Part shown: piece after piece, positions 45,880 through 57,205 of the stretch | Numbering within the stretch: the stretch's first letter is position 1 | Layout: each line of letters begins with the position of its first letter | Assembly (NCBI GenBank): GCA_026545765.1 | Contig: CM048841.1 | Coordinates: forward strand, 88,642,636-88,706,635 | Direction: 5' to 3' | From: Plantago major | Lineage: Eukaryota > Streptophyta > Magnoliopsida > Lamiales > Plantaginaceae | Length of the DNA: 64,000 bases | The notes under the pieces: model-generated | What the model saw: only the letters and a program-made list of their open reading frames with translations | Database searches by the model: none | Told to the model about the DNA's origin: nothing | Translations under genes and position numbers: made by a program

Positions 45880-48800
45880 ATGAGGGACATTAGCCTCAAG
45901 AACATCACCTTCATGGTGACAATGTTCCTCCTCTTATGGTTTTCCAGTATAGAAACTTGCAATGCACGAAGAGGAAGCCGTCACTGGAGGCGTAGCCACG
46001 GTGGAGTAGCAACTAATTCTCTTTACAAGAAAAAGGCCAAAACTCAGCATCACAATAGCAAGTCCAAACCAAAATCTCCCTCTCCAGTACCACCATCACC
46101 AGCCTCTCACCCCCCACCTGTCACAGGGGACGAAATCACACCCGGCTGTACCTATAGTGTGTTCGACTTTGGAGCTGTTGGCGACGGAAAGACGGATGAC
46201 ACTAAGGTACATTCATATGCACAATCAACATTTTTCATGCATATACGTATAACTTGTGTGTTTAAATTAAAAAAAAAACGGCGATAAAGGTGACTTCTAA
46301 CGGATAATTTTAGATATATAGGCATAATGACTTTTCCAACTGATTAATCAACATGCTGAAAGTCACCAAATAAATGTATTATAGCATTAATTTAGTTTCA
46401 AAGTACACACATGCATAATTTATTCAATTGAACTTGAGATGCCAATTAAGTGGATGATATATATCTCTCAATTTTGCCAATTAGAGGACCTTGGCATTTT
46501 CGAGTATTATCTTCACAAGTTAAGGTGTGGACTCAAAATTTAAAGTTTTAGGACCGATAAATTATATATATGGTACTATTTCAGAGGTCGGGGTATGAAC
46601 TCTTAAATTACTATTTCCTTTTCAAATTTTATGGGACAAATGCACCATTATATACCCCTCATGGGTCCGTCCCCGAAAGTATTTGTATTCGAATATCATC
46701 TAGTGTAAATATAATAGTTATTTTTGTAACTCTCCATACATTATCCAGCTTTCCTCCTGTTGAAATTTTATTGAATTGACATATTCCATAAATAGTTCCA
46801 ATCCAAATAGTAGTTGGATATTAAAATCAACGTTCTTGATTTTTATTAGAATTCCAATCTCGTGATTACAACTTGAAAGTTGGTGCAATTGACAATTCGA
46901 CAGGTAAGGACTAAAGTAGCACCAAAAAGAAAGATAAAAAAAGTAGCTTAAGTTTCCCCGTTCTATAGAATTTCGAGCATAAAGTTCCATTAGTAAAATA
47001 AACATAGTGTCATGTGGTTAGGATATCAGATAATAAGTATAGATTTCGTTGTAATAACAGGTGTTAAAGTTAATTATTAATTACTTTAATAGTATGTTGC
47101 AAGTTCACTAAAGGTTATATAACTCGTTATATTTCATTGTGGTCACATGAGATTCCAAATAATAATTGAATAATTTTGATCCACACACACACTATACCTT
47201 GATTTGAGGAGATTATATAGGCACCCGTGACAATTTTTGTAGCTGTGCAATAATGTATAAGTCCAAAAGCATTCCACAAAGTCCATATAATTTTTGCAAC
47301 ATAGGACTAAAATAAATATATATGTTAATTAAATGTACACAATTGGACTTTTAAAGACCACAGACCAATTGAATCGCAAGGGTCCACTGGCGCATGGATT
47401 CTAGTTATGGCCGTTTGTTCCCAGTTCCAAACAATACTTAGCTCTGCAGTACCAAAATTGGCTTAGATAGAAAACTTTGTAACATTAGTTAGTCGATAAT
47501 TTTCATATGTTAACCGAAATCATTAGTTAGTCGATAAATCTCTATCCATTATTCGAGTGTGATGCACGAATAATTATACGACATGTAAAAAAATGAATTT
47601 GACTTGAAACAAAGAACTTTGTCAAAATCCTATCTCATGTGGTGTAAATGCAGGCATTCCAAGCTGCATGGGCCGCTGCTTGCAAAGTTCAGGCCTCAAT
47701 CATTGATGTCCCGGCTGATTACGTGTTCCTCGTTGGGCCCATTTCATTTTCGGGCCCATATTGCCAGCACGACATTGTTTTTCAGGTAATTATACTAGTG
47801 TAGCGTGATTTTTCCTAATGTTTACGAATAAAAATGTCAAAAGTACTGACCACGTGTGATAATTTGGACTTATGCAGTTAGACGGTACGATTATAGCACC
47901 AACGGGTGCAAGCCATTGGGGCTCAGGCCTGTTGCAGTGGCTCGAGTTCTCAAAACTGGTTGGGTTAACCATCAGGGGAAGTGGAATTATAGAAGGGAGT
48001 GGAGCTGTTTGGTGGCAAAGTTCAAATGGTGATGATGATGATCCTTTGGATGATCAATCAAAGCTCATTATTCCATTGAATGAGACATTGTCATATAGGC
48101 CACCAATTCCTGTAATAATTCTTTCTTCTTCTTGTTTTCAACTTTCTTCTTGTCTTTATGCCTCTTCTAACTGAAATTTTGTGTGGCAGTTGACAAATTC
48201 TCTTTCGGGAAGCATGCCAAGAATTAAGCCAACGGTAAGGACCACAAATTCAACTTCTGAAAATTAAAAAAACTTGTTAAGCTATATATTTTTCCAATGA
48301 TAAATGATGGAATTCTTTGAACGCAGGCACTTAGGTTCTACGGGAGCTTTAATGTGACCGTAACTGGCATCACTATACAAAACAGTCCTCAATGTCATCT
48401 CAAGTTTGACAACTGCGCTGGTGTATCGGTATATAACTTCACCGTTTCCTCACCTGGCGACAGCCCGAACACTGACGGAATACACTTGCAGAATTCCAGA
48501 GACGTGCTTATTCGCAGTTCCACTCTTGGATGTGGTAAGTATAACTAGATCTTCTTCATTAACTGTTCTCTATTAAAAATGAGTTATCAGTGTTATATGT
48601 ATGTTGTAGTATGTGCCACAACACAAACTTGTGACCTAGCTAGTGTCCTGAGGGACCATTCATAAACCACATTTTAGAAATCAATGCTACTTATGAATTG
48701 ACACATTTCTACCATTCATTATGTGCAGGTGATGATTGTGTATCCATACAAACTGGATGTACCAATGTGTACATTCACAATGTTAACTGTGGACCAGGAC

Positions 48801-49413
48801 ATGGGATTAGCATCGGAGGACTAGGCAAAGACAGTACCAAGGCTTGTGTATCGAACATTACTGTTCGCGACATCATTATGCAAAATACCATGAATGGTGT
48901 CCGGATCAAAACTTGGCAGGTAAATTAGTTGATATGTATAATCACTCTATATTTAAAAACATCGCCAAATCAAATTAACTTTTAAAACTTTCAATGGCTC
49001 ACAATGTACTACTATTACAGGGCGGATCAGGGTCGGTCCAAAATGTACAATTCTCCAACATTCAGATGTCTGAAGTGCAACTACCAATCGTGATTGATCA
49101 ATACTATTGCGACAAACGCAGCTGCTCGAACCAAACATCAGCCGTGGCTCTGTCAGGCATCAACTATGAGAACATACGGGGGACTTACACGGTGAAGCCG
49201 GTGCACTTAGCATGTAGTGATAACATGCCTTGCACGGATGTGACCCTCACAAACATACAATTGAAGCCGCAACAAGAACGCTATCACATGTATGATCCGT
49301 ATTGTTGGCAAAGTTTTGGACAGATTTTCTCTCCGACAATTCCTCCGGTTGATTGCTTGCAGATTGGGAAGCCATGGAGTAGTAAGATTCAAGGAGACGA
49401 TGATGCTTGTTGA
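45880..49413 (+). CDS. polygalacturonase, GH28, secreted (At1g48100/PGX3-like)
   Basis: Pectin-degrading endo/exo-polygalacturonase acting on homogalacturonan in the cell wall. Seven phased exons: 45880-46206, 47654-47785, 47878-48111, 48190-48234, 48327-48534, 48729-48919 and 49021-49413, giving 509 residues. After the signal peptide (FMVTMFLLLWFSS) comes a basic and Pro/Lys/Ser-rich linker (residues about 30-85, KSKPKSPSPVPPSPASHPPP) and then the parallel beta-helix domain. The four GH28 motifs are intact: NTDG (294-297), GDDC (316-319), GHGIS (339-343) and RIK (374-376). The third motif has GGLG where many relatives have GSLG. The long N-terminal linker and overall form resemble Arabidopsis At1g48100 (PGX3). 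No lesion; first intron 1.4 kb. Confidence 0.95.
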
Positions 49414-50023
49414 GTGAGTATGTATATAGTGATTAATATAATGATTTGTTGCGAGATTGTCGTGTTATATTCTTTTGTGTGGTCGGCATGGTTTGGTTGA
49501 CCCCTTTCTCACTTGAGAAAAATTAGTGATCATATTATGGCTGTGTAAATGTTAGAACATTCGGTCCACCGTGTAAGACGTTATAAGAAATTTCGTATTG
49601 CAATCGTAAATGAATAATGCGGCTTTAGAATAATGTTATTTTAGAAAATTAAAGTAGTTGTAAAAATCCTGATTTTCATGAATATAAATATCATTGTCTA
49701 TTTAGAAAAATATTTAAAATTATTTGGGAAAATTAATTATCATACGTAATCTATTTAGAAAATGATTGATCCTGAGCTTTGACAAACTCGTGCAAACTCT
49801 ACTAAGATCATACTACTCATATGGACCTCTCTTGGCCCAATTCACGATGGATTGTTTCGTTGGACTCATATAGTGAGAACTCCTATATGTTCCCAATCGG
49901 CAATTGCCAAGGCCCATGTACTAAATTTAGTGTTCATAGATTCTGGAAAAGATGAACTCGATTTTCAGTAAAGATGGAAAAGTTATATTACAACTAATAT
50001 AATAAAGGAAAATGTGTCATATG
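49414..50023. other. 3' UTR and spacer before the copia element
   Basis: The 3' UTR of the polygalacturonase gene, then A+T-rich spacer. The end (about 49935-50010: GATGAACTCGATTTTCAG and ACAACTAATATAATAAAG) is repeated at 55922-55988, showing that the copia element landed in one unit of a small tandem duplication. Confidence 0.6.
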
Positions 50024-50593
50024 TGTGAAGCCGGTTAACTTAATATTAAAGGAAGTAATGGAACATGGTGTACTGAAAACACTGATGACAAGGATAATGG
50101 ATGTTTGGTATTAGAGTGTGTTGAAGACACTTGGATATAGCACTGAGAGTTAATGCTGTGTGGTGTGAACACATGACAGTTACAAGTCTAATCTAACTTG
50201 GTTTTCTTTTGCTTAGTGATCAAGAATTCATTTCTGATTAGGAGTGGAATTCGAATCTTGCTAGGAAAGGGAATGTATGTTGATTTCTCTAGTATATATA
50301 CACATGTAGGTACTAGAATAAATCGATGAGAGGAAGATAAGAACACATTGAGATTTCTTGAGAGAAACACAGTGAGGAAGAGAGAACAGAGGAGCGTGTA
50401 GCTTGAAACTCGGTTTGGGTTTATTGATTTGTAAACTGCATTTTGGTTCTTGGTTAATAGAAATCTTGGTTATCCCGTGGACGTAGACAATTGTCGAACC
50501 ATGTTAAATATTGTGTTTGTGTTTATTTTTCTTGCGTTTGTTTGTTGGTTGGTTTGGAGTTTATTGGATTGAATTGGGTTGATTTGATTAACA
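50024..50593 (+). repeat. 5' LTR of the copia element
   Basis: 570 bp from TGTGAAGCCGG to GATTAACA. It contains TATATATACACATG at about 50294 as a likely TATA region. Differences from the 3' LTR include the stretch around 50408-50430 and the length of a T run. Confidence 0.92.
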
Positions 50594-50640
50594 ATTGGCG
50601 CCGTCTGTGGGAAGAGAATCAACTGGTATCTATTCATCAA

Positions 50641-53600
50641 TGGCGTCTCCAAAGTTCGACCTGAAACCGTTGGATGGAAAGACAGACTTTGGTCTGTGGA
50701 AGAGAAGGATGATGGCTCTGTTAATGCAGCAGGGTGTTGTTGACGCACTGATTGAGAAGTTTGAAACAACTTTGTCTGATGCTGATAAAAAGGCAATCAA
50801 GTTCAAGGCTTACAGTTCTTTGATATTAGCTCTGGGAAATAATTCTCTTATTGAAATCGATGATCTTTCATCGGCAAAAGAGATATGGGAGAAGCTAGAA
50901 AAATTGTATAATGACAAGTCGGATGCAAATAAAATCTATGCAAAATAGAGGCTATTTGCATTCAAGATGGTTGAAGGAAAATCAATCATGAGTCAGTTGG
51001 ATTTGTTCAAGAAGATGGTTGCACACCATGACAATCTGGAAACTGATGAGAAGAATAGGATGAGGAGCCAAGACAAGGCAATTATCTTGTTGAATTCACT
51101 CCCTATGTCTCTTGTTCCATTCAAGGATGCTTTGGTGTATGGGAGGACAGAAGCATTCAAGATGGCTTACAGTTCTTTGATATTAGCTCTGGGAGATAAT
51201 GCTCTTATTGAAATCGGTGATCTTTCATCGGCAAAAGAGATATGGGAGAAGCTAGAAGAATTGTATAATGACAAGTCGGATGCAAATAAAATCTATGCAA
51301 AACAGAGGCTATTTGCATTCAAGATGGTTGAAGGAAAATCAATCATGAGTCAGTTGGATTTGTTCAAGAAGATGGTTGCACACCATAACAATCTGGAAAC
51401 TGATGAGAAGAACAGGATGAGGAGCCAAGACAAGGCAATTATCTTGTTGAATTCACTCCCTAGGTCTCTTGTTCCATTCAAGGATGCTTTGGTGTATGGG
51501 AGGACAAAAGCATTGACAGTGGAGGCTATTGAATCTGCATTAAGATCAAGGGAGCTGGACCAGGATGGTGTTCCACCAACACTCAGTACTGGTGAAAGCC
51601 TTATGGTGAAACAATATCACAAGTTTCCACCAAAGAAGAAGCAATATCCAGATCAAAGGAAAGCTCAGTATAACAAGGATGGCCTTGAAACAAGGAAGTG
51701 TTATTATTGCAAGAAGCAAGGACACTTGAAGAAGGATTGTATGAGTCTAAAGGCGCAGAAAGGCAAGGGTGTGGCGACAACACCGAATACTAATTATGGC
51801 ACATACATTACAAATAAATCAGAAGCTTATCATACTGCGGAAGCTCTTGTTACTGAGGTACTTTCAGTCACTCAAACTAGTCAATCAACTGAATGGGTTA
51901 TGGATTCAGGCTGTTCGTTTCATATGACACCTATTAGAGAATGGTTTTCAACTTTTGAGAATAGGAACTGTGGATCAGTTGTTCTTGGTGATGATAGACC
52001 ATGCATAATAAAGGGTATGGGAACAGTGAGAATTGAGATGTTTGATGGAGTGGTAAGGGATTTGCTTAATGTGAGATATGTACCACACTTGAAGAGAAAC
52101 TTGATATCTCTAGGATTGATGGATACTAAGGGATACAAGTATTCAGGTGAGAATGGTGTCCTTCAGGTCAAGAAGGGTGATAAGGTGGTTATGCAGGCTC
52201 TTAAAAGGAGAGAATTGTATTATCTACAAGGTGAAACTGTAACTGGTGAAGTTTCCAGTGTACAGTGTTCTGGGAACACCCGACAGTGTTCTGACAATAC
52301 CGTTCTATGGCATAGAAGACTAGCACATGTTGGAGAGAAAGGTCTTATGGATTTATCTAAGAAGGGACTCTTAGGTGGAGACAAGATACATAAGATGGAA
52401 CTTTGTGAGCTCTGTGTGTTAGGGAAGTCCAAGAAGAACAGTTATGGTGTTGGGAAACACACCACACAGGACATACTTGAGTATGTGCATGCAGATTTAT
52501 GGGGACCGGCGAGAACCACCACTAGGAATGGAGGTAGATATTTTCTGTCCATCATTGATGATCTGTCAAGGAAAGTGTGGGTGTTTGTATTGAAGTCCAA
52601 GGATGAGACTTTCATGAAATTCAAGGAATGGCTTGTGGAGATGGAGAATCAAACGAACAAGAAGCTCAAGGTGATCAGAACTGACAATGGGCTGGAATTC
52701 TTGTCTAATGAATTCAATACCTTCTGTGTTGGGAAGGGCATCTTGAGACACAAGTCAGTCCCTGGAAATCCACAGCAGAATGGAGTAGTTGAAAGGATGA
52801 ATAGAACAATCCTAGAAAGAGTGAGGTGCATGCTTCTTGGATCAGGTTTGTCAAAAAGCTTTTGGGGAGAGGCTGTGACTACGGCAACACATCTTATTAA
52901 CCTATGTCCATCATAACTATTGGTTTCAAGACACCTGAAGAAGTTTGGAAAGGTACTCATTCAGACTACTCATATCTCAAAGTATTTGGATGCTTAGATT
53001 ATGCTCATGTTAAGCAAGATAAGTTGGAGGCTAGAGCAGTAAAGTGCTTGTTTCTTGGTTATCCAAAGGGAGTTAAGGGATATAAACTCTGGTTCTTAGA
53101 ACCAAAGGTAAATAGATGCATCATCACCAGGGATGTGACTTTCCATGAAAATGTGATGCCATTATTGAGGAATACTGATAGTGTTGAGAGAACACTCAGT
53201 AAGGTGGAGCCTGTCGAAGATGGTGTGTCAGGAACACTGGATATGGAGCAGACAGACACTGGTGTGGTGATAACACCAGTTTTCGCAGACCATGGTGTTC
53301 TGACAACACCGCATGCTGAATCTCAGGGAAATTCTGACATACATGATCAGGTGGAGCCTGAATCGAATAATCAGGTGGAGAGGCATGTGATTAGAAGAAG
53401 GATAGGGATAGAGCTCAATAATCCAGATGATGTTGTGGATTATCAACTCATCAGAGATGGAGAACCAAGAGTTAGAACCTCTATTGCAGATCCAGATATG
53501 GTGTATTTTGCACTGAATATTGCCGAGGATATTGATTGTTATGAGCCTGAAAACTATCAAAGAGCTATAAGTTGCTCAGAGAAGAATAGTTGGTGCATTT

Positions 53601-55119
53601 CTATACAGCAAGAACTCTTGTCACTTGAAAAGAATCATACATGGGATATTGTAGCTATACCTAAACGAAAGAAGCTTGTCAGTTGTAAGTGGATCTTTAA
53701 GAAGAAACTTGGAGCTGATGGTGAGCAAAAGGTGAAATACAAAGCCAGACTAGTTGCTAGAGGTTTCACACAAAGAGAGGGTATTGACTACAATGAGATC
53801 TTTTCTCCAGTGGTGAAGCATAGCTCAATCAGGATCTTGATTGCTATGGTAGCTCAATTTAAGCTACACTTACATCAGATGGATACTACTGCATTCTTGC
53901 ATGGGAAGCTGGATGAAGAGATTTACATGAGGATACATGAGGGTATTGAAGTAGATGACAAGGAGCACAAGGCTTGTTTATTGTTGAGATCACTGTATGG
54001 TCTTAAACAGAGTCCAAGGCAATGGTATAGAAGATTTGACAAGTTTATGTTGAGTCACAAGTTCAGGCGGTGTGACTACGACACCTGTGTTTACTTCTAT
54101 GGTGAGAATGTCGAAGACATGATATATTTGCTTATTTATGTGGATGACATGCTTATAGCAAGCAAGCATATGAAAGGAATCACTCATGTGAAGAATCTCT
54201 TGAAGTCAGAATTTGAGATGAAAGACTTGGGAATAGCCAAGATGATACTGGGCATTGATATTATTCATGGAAGTGATGGAAAGATCATTATGAATCAAAG
54301 TGCTTACTTGGAGAAGGTGTTAAGGAGATTTAACATGCACAAATCCAAGCATGCTGCAACACCTCTGGGGTCTCAGTTCAAGTTATCTAAGAAGTCTTGT
54401 CCTAATACTGATGAAGAGAAGAGGTGTATGGAGAACACACCGTATGCTAATGCTATAGGGTCGATTATGTATTCCATGGTATGTTGCAGGCCGGATTTGG
54501 CTCATGCAATGAGCTCAGTAAGCAGGTATATGGATAATCCTGGCAAGGACCATTGGGAGGCAGTTAAGTGGCTGCTAAGGTATATTGGTGGTTCGATTAG
54601 ACTGGGATTGGTATTTGAGCAACACCAGACAAGGAATGATGCATTGATTGGGTATGTCGACTCGGATTATGATGCAAACTTGGATACTATGAAGTCTTAA
54701 ACTGGATATGTATTCCATTATTTGGTACAACAGTGAGTTGGAAGTCTACTCATCAACCTGTGGTTGCATTATCAACTACAGAGGCAGAATTTATGGCCAT
54801 GACGGAAGCTGTGAAAGAAGCTATTTGGCTCAAGGGAATTCTGGGGCAGTTCGGTGTGTTGCAAACACCGGTGACTATATTCTGTGATAGTCAAAGTGCA
54901 ATTCATTTGTCAAAACATCAAGCTTACTATGACAGGTCCAAACACATTGATATAAAGTTTCACTTTGTCAGAGATGAAGTTGAGAAGGGTACTATCAAGA
55001 TTGAGAAGATCAACATAGATGTTAATCCGGCGGACGGATTTACTAAGTCAATTTCTGTGATGAAGTTTGGATCGTGTCTAAGTTCTATCAAGTTGATGGA
55101 AGGAAGGGTTGTGTCCTAA
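50641..55119 (+). pseudogene. gag-pol of the copia element, broken by stops and frameshifts
   Basis: Gag begins at 50641 (MASPKFDLKPLDGKTDF). A TAG at 50946-50948 interrupts it. The zinc knuckle CYYCKKQGHLKKDC lies near 51700-51740, the protease motif DSGCS near 51905, the integrase (SIIDDLS, RTDNG, NPQQNGVVERMN) at about 52300-52910, the reverse transcriptase with YVDD near 54138, and RNase H (ALSTTEAEF, CDSQSAI) at 54733-55119. Breaks seen: the gag stop, a one-base frameshift near 52910, a stop near 54698 and a frameshift near 54715. Gag also contains an exact in-frame duplication of 119 codons. No single intact polyprotein can be made. Confidence 0.92.
50808..51521 (+). repeat. in-frame tandem duplication inside copia gag (357-bp unit)
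   Basis: The segment starting GGCTTACAGTTCTTTGATAT at 50808 recurs at 51165 with few changes, an offset of 357 bp or exactly 119 codons. The first copy carries a TAG where the second has CAG (AAATAGAGG against AAACAGAGG). Short similar sequence (TTCAAG) at the joint suggests slippage or unequal recombination. Confidence 0.95.
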
Positions 55120-55182
55120 CTCTAGGGACATGAATGGTGTGGTATACTGTGGTTACATTAATATGAATCTAAGGTGGAGAAT

Positions 55183-55756
55183 TGTGAAGCCGGTTAGCTT
55201 AATATTAAAGGAAGTAATGGAACATGGTGTACTGAAAACACTGATGACAAGGATAATGGATGTGTGGTGTTAGAGTGTGCTGAAGACACTTGGATATAGC
55301 ACTGAGATTTAATGTTGTGTGGTGTGAACACAGGACAGTTAGAAGTCTAATCTAACTTGGTTTTTTTTTTTGCTTAGTGATCAAGAATTCGTTTCTGATT
55401 AGGAGTGGAATTCGAATCTTGCTAGGAAAGGGAATGTATGTTGATTTCTCTAGTATATATACACATGTAGGTACTAGAATAAATCGATGAGAGGAAGATA
55501 AGAACACATTGAGATTTCTTGAGAGAAACACAGTGAGGAAGAGAGAACAGATGAGCGTGTAGCTTGAAACTCGGGAGGTTTGGTCGATTCCTTGTAAACT
55601 GCGTTTTGGTTCTTGGTTAATAGAAATCTTGGTTATCCCGTGGACGTAGACAATTGTCGAACCACGTTAAATATTGTATTTGTGTTTATTTTTCTTGCGT
55701 TTGTTTGTTGGTTGGTTTGGAGTTTATTGGATTGAATTGGGTTGATTTGATTAACA
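55183..55756 (+). repeat. 3' LTR of the copia element
   Basis: 574 bp, TGTGAAGCCGG to GATTAACA, nearly identical to the 5' LTR. It follows the purine-rich tract AAGGTGGAGAAT. Confidence 0.92.
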
Positions 55757-56128
55757 ATATATTTGAGGTGGAAGGAATATGATGTTATTATTGTTTAGAA
55801 AAATCTTGACCTTTAGAAAAATTTGACAATAGCAAAATAGCATAAAAAGTGAATCAAATTAAAAGAACTTTTTCAACCGGAAAATGAACCCTAAAATGAA
55901 ATGGTGTTCGATGGATTCTAGAAAAGCGATGAACTCGATTTTCAGAAAAGATAGGAAAATTATATCACAACTAATATAATAAAGAAACTTGGGGTGGAAG
56001 GAATATGTTGTTCTTATTGATTAGAAAAATATTGACTTTTTAAAAAAAAAAAATTGACAATAGCAAATTAGCATAAAAAGTGAATCAAATTAAAAGAACT
56101 TTTTCAACCGGAAAATTAACACTAAATA
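55757..56128 (+). repeat. tandem-duplicated flank of the copia insertion
   Basis: The stretch GAGGTGGAAGGAATATG…CAACCGGAAAATGAACC (55762-55890) recurs at about 55990-56128 with GGGGTGGAAGGAATATG…CAACCGGAAAATTAACAC. Together with the piece before the 5' LTR this is a two-unit tandem duplication of roughly 200 bp that predates the retrotransposon. Confidence 0.85.
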
Positions 56129-56189
56129 TGGAAGTGCGGGGAATCGAACCCGTGCCTCTCGCATGCTCTACCATATGAGATACACCCCC
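56129..56189 (-). pseudogene. tRNA-Ala-like pseudogene lacking the anticodon
   Basis: Read on the minus strand, it starts GGGGGTGTATCTCATATGG, with a D arm, and ends with a T arm (GGGTTCGATTCCCC) and an acceptor strand CACTTCC plus A. The acceptor stem pairs with two G-T wobbles, and the B box GGTTCGATTCC is intact. Between TAGAGC and ATGCGAGAGG about eleven bases are missing compared with a plant tRNA-Ala, which removes the anticodon loop and half its stem, so the total is 61 nt. The A box also has T for the usual G (TATCTC for TAGCTC). It cannot decode. Confidence 0.8.
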
Positions 56190-56337
56190 AATTAATGTAA
56201 ATCATTTGGAACTAATAGAGATCACAAACGCTCTCTTAAAATATTTCGGGATTTTAATATACCAAGCATAGTAGGAACCACAAGATGACTTGCATTTTCT
56301 TTGGGCACGGTCAAATCTTTACACACTATACATTTTT

Positions 56338-56480
56338 ACTCCCTCGGAAGAACTTCAACTAAGAGTAACAATTTTTATTATTTGTTGGGTGTGATTTAGT
56401 TTTGTTTTGAAATAATGTATGAAATATGTAACGGATAGAAATGACAAATGTATAAAGTTATGCGGGGATGATAATGTCAA
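56338..56480 (+). mobile_element. deleted relative of the MITE at 1319-1542
   Basis: It begins ACTCCCTCGGAAGAACTTCA and shares TTTATTATTTGTTGGGTGTG and AATGTATGAA with the MITE at 1319. Its right end (about TATAAAGTTATGCGGGGATG) is degenerate. This is a decayed, internally deleted copy of the same family. Confidence 0.5.
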
Positions 56481-56780
56481 CTATAATTTAGTACTGCTTT
56501 CTCCGTAAAAAATCGAGATTAATTAGAAAATCTATATTATTGACGTATAATGATTATAACATTTTATAATAATTATTTCTAAATTATTTTATATGAATAA
56601 TTTTTGTCTAAATTAACCATTAGAAAAGGTGAACATAATGAACTTGGAGTAAGCAGTTATGAATATGTCCAATATAAAACCCACTAAAAATGGGAGATTT
56701 TTTCATATATCGGGTTTATGAGTATACTGTAGACCACATGGTTCACAATGAATAACATCACTTGGGATTAGTAAATTGAA
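56481..56780. other. A+T-rich spacer before the LINE
   Basis: No gene recognised. The last 25 bases (ATCACTTGGGATTAGTAAAT) resemble the sequence after the LINE poly-A tail and are probably its target site. Confidence 0.5.
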
Positions 56781-57205
56781 GAAAAATCTCTCTTCTTGAG
56801 AGTTCCCATCTCTAGGCTGGAGATTGAGTTCTTGCCCCGTGTAAGTCTCAATCTGTTCGTTCTTTCTTTCCCTGAAACCTAGTGAGATCACACCCCAAAT
56901 TGTTCCGAGCGATTGGTGAGCCCTCCCATAATCTGTCGAGTGTGTTCTCGGCAGCTCATGAGATTCGGTTTTAGGTCACTCGTATCCGTTTTACTTTGCT
57001 TTTTCAAAATTTTTCAAAACTTAAGTTTCAAAAATATTTTTAGTGATTGTCTTTCCTTCTTTTAAGCCTTCTAACCTACCTTTAGCTTTGATGTTTTGGG
57101 TGTTTTTCTTTCTTTCTTTGGTGTGTTCACAGGATATATCTTTGTTGATTTAGTGATTCTCATCTCTCATAGTTTCTACATCAACGTTGTTGTTCTGCCT
57201 CAACC

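Larger units (their letters stand above)
50024..55756 (+). mobile_element. Ty1/copia LTR retrotransposon with both LTRs, coding region decayed
   Basis: The element is about 5.7 kb with domain order gag, protease, integrase, reverse transcriptase, RNase H, which defines Ty1/copia. LTRs of about 570 bp run TGTGAAGCC…TTAACA. The segment after the 5' LTR, TTGGCGCCGTCTGTGGGAA, is the probable primer-binding region; a purine-rich tract (AAGGTGGAGA) precedes the 3' LTR. The flanks ATATG and ATATT agree at four of five bases, so the target duplication is imperfect. The two LTRs are very similar, with a few indels and changes, so the insertion is fairly young, yet the coding region already has several breaks. 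Confidence 0.93.

Noticed and set aside
56129..56189. Functional tRNA-Ala gene
   Set aside because: The anticodon arm is missing and the A box is mutated, so it is called a pseudogene.
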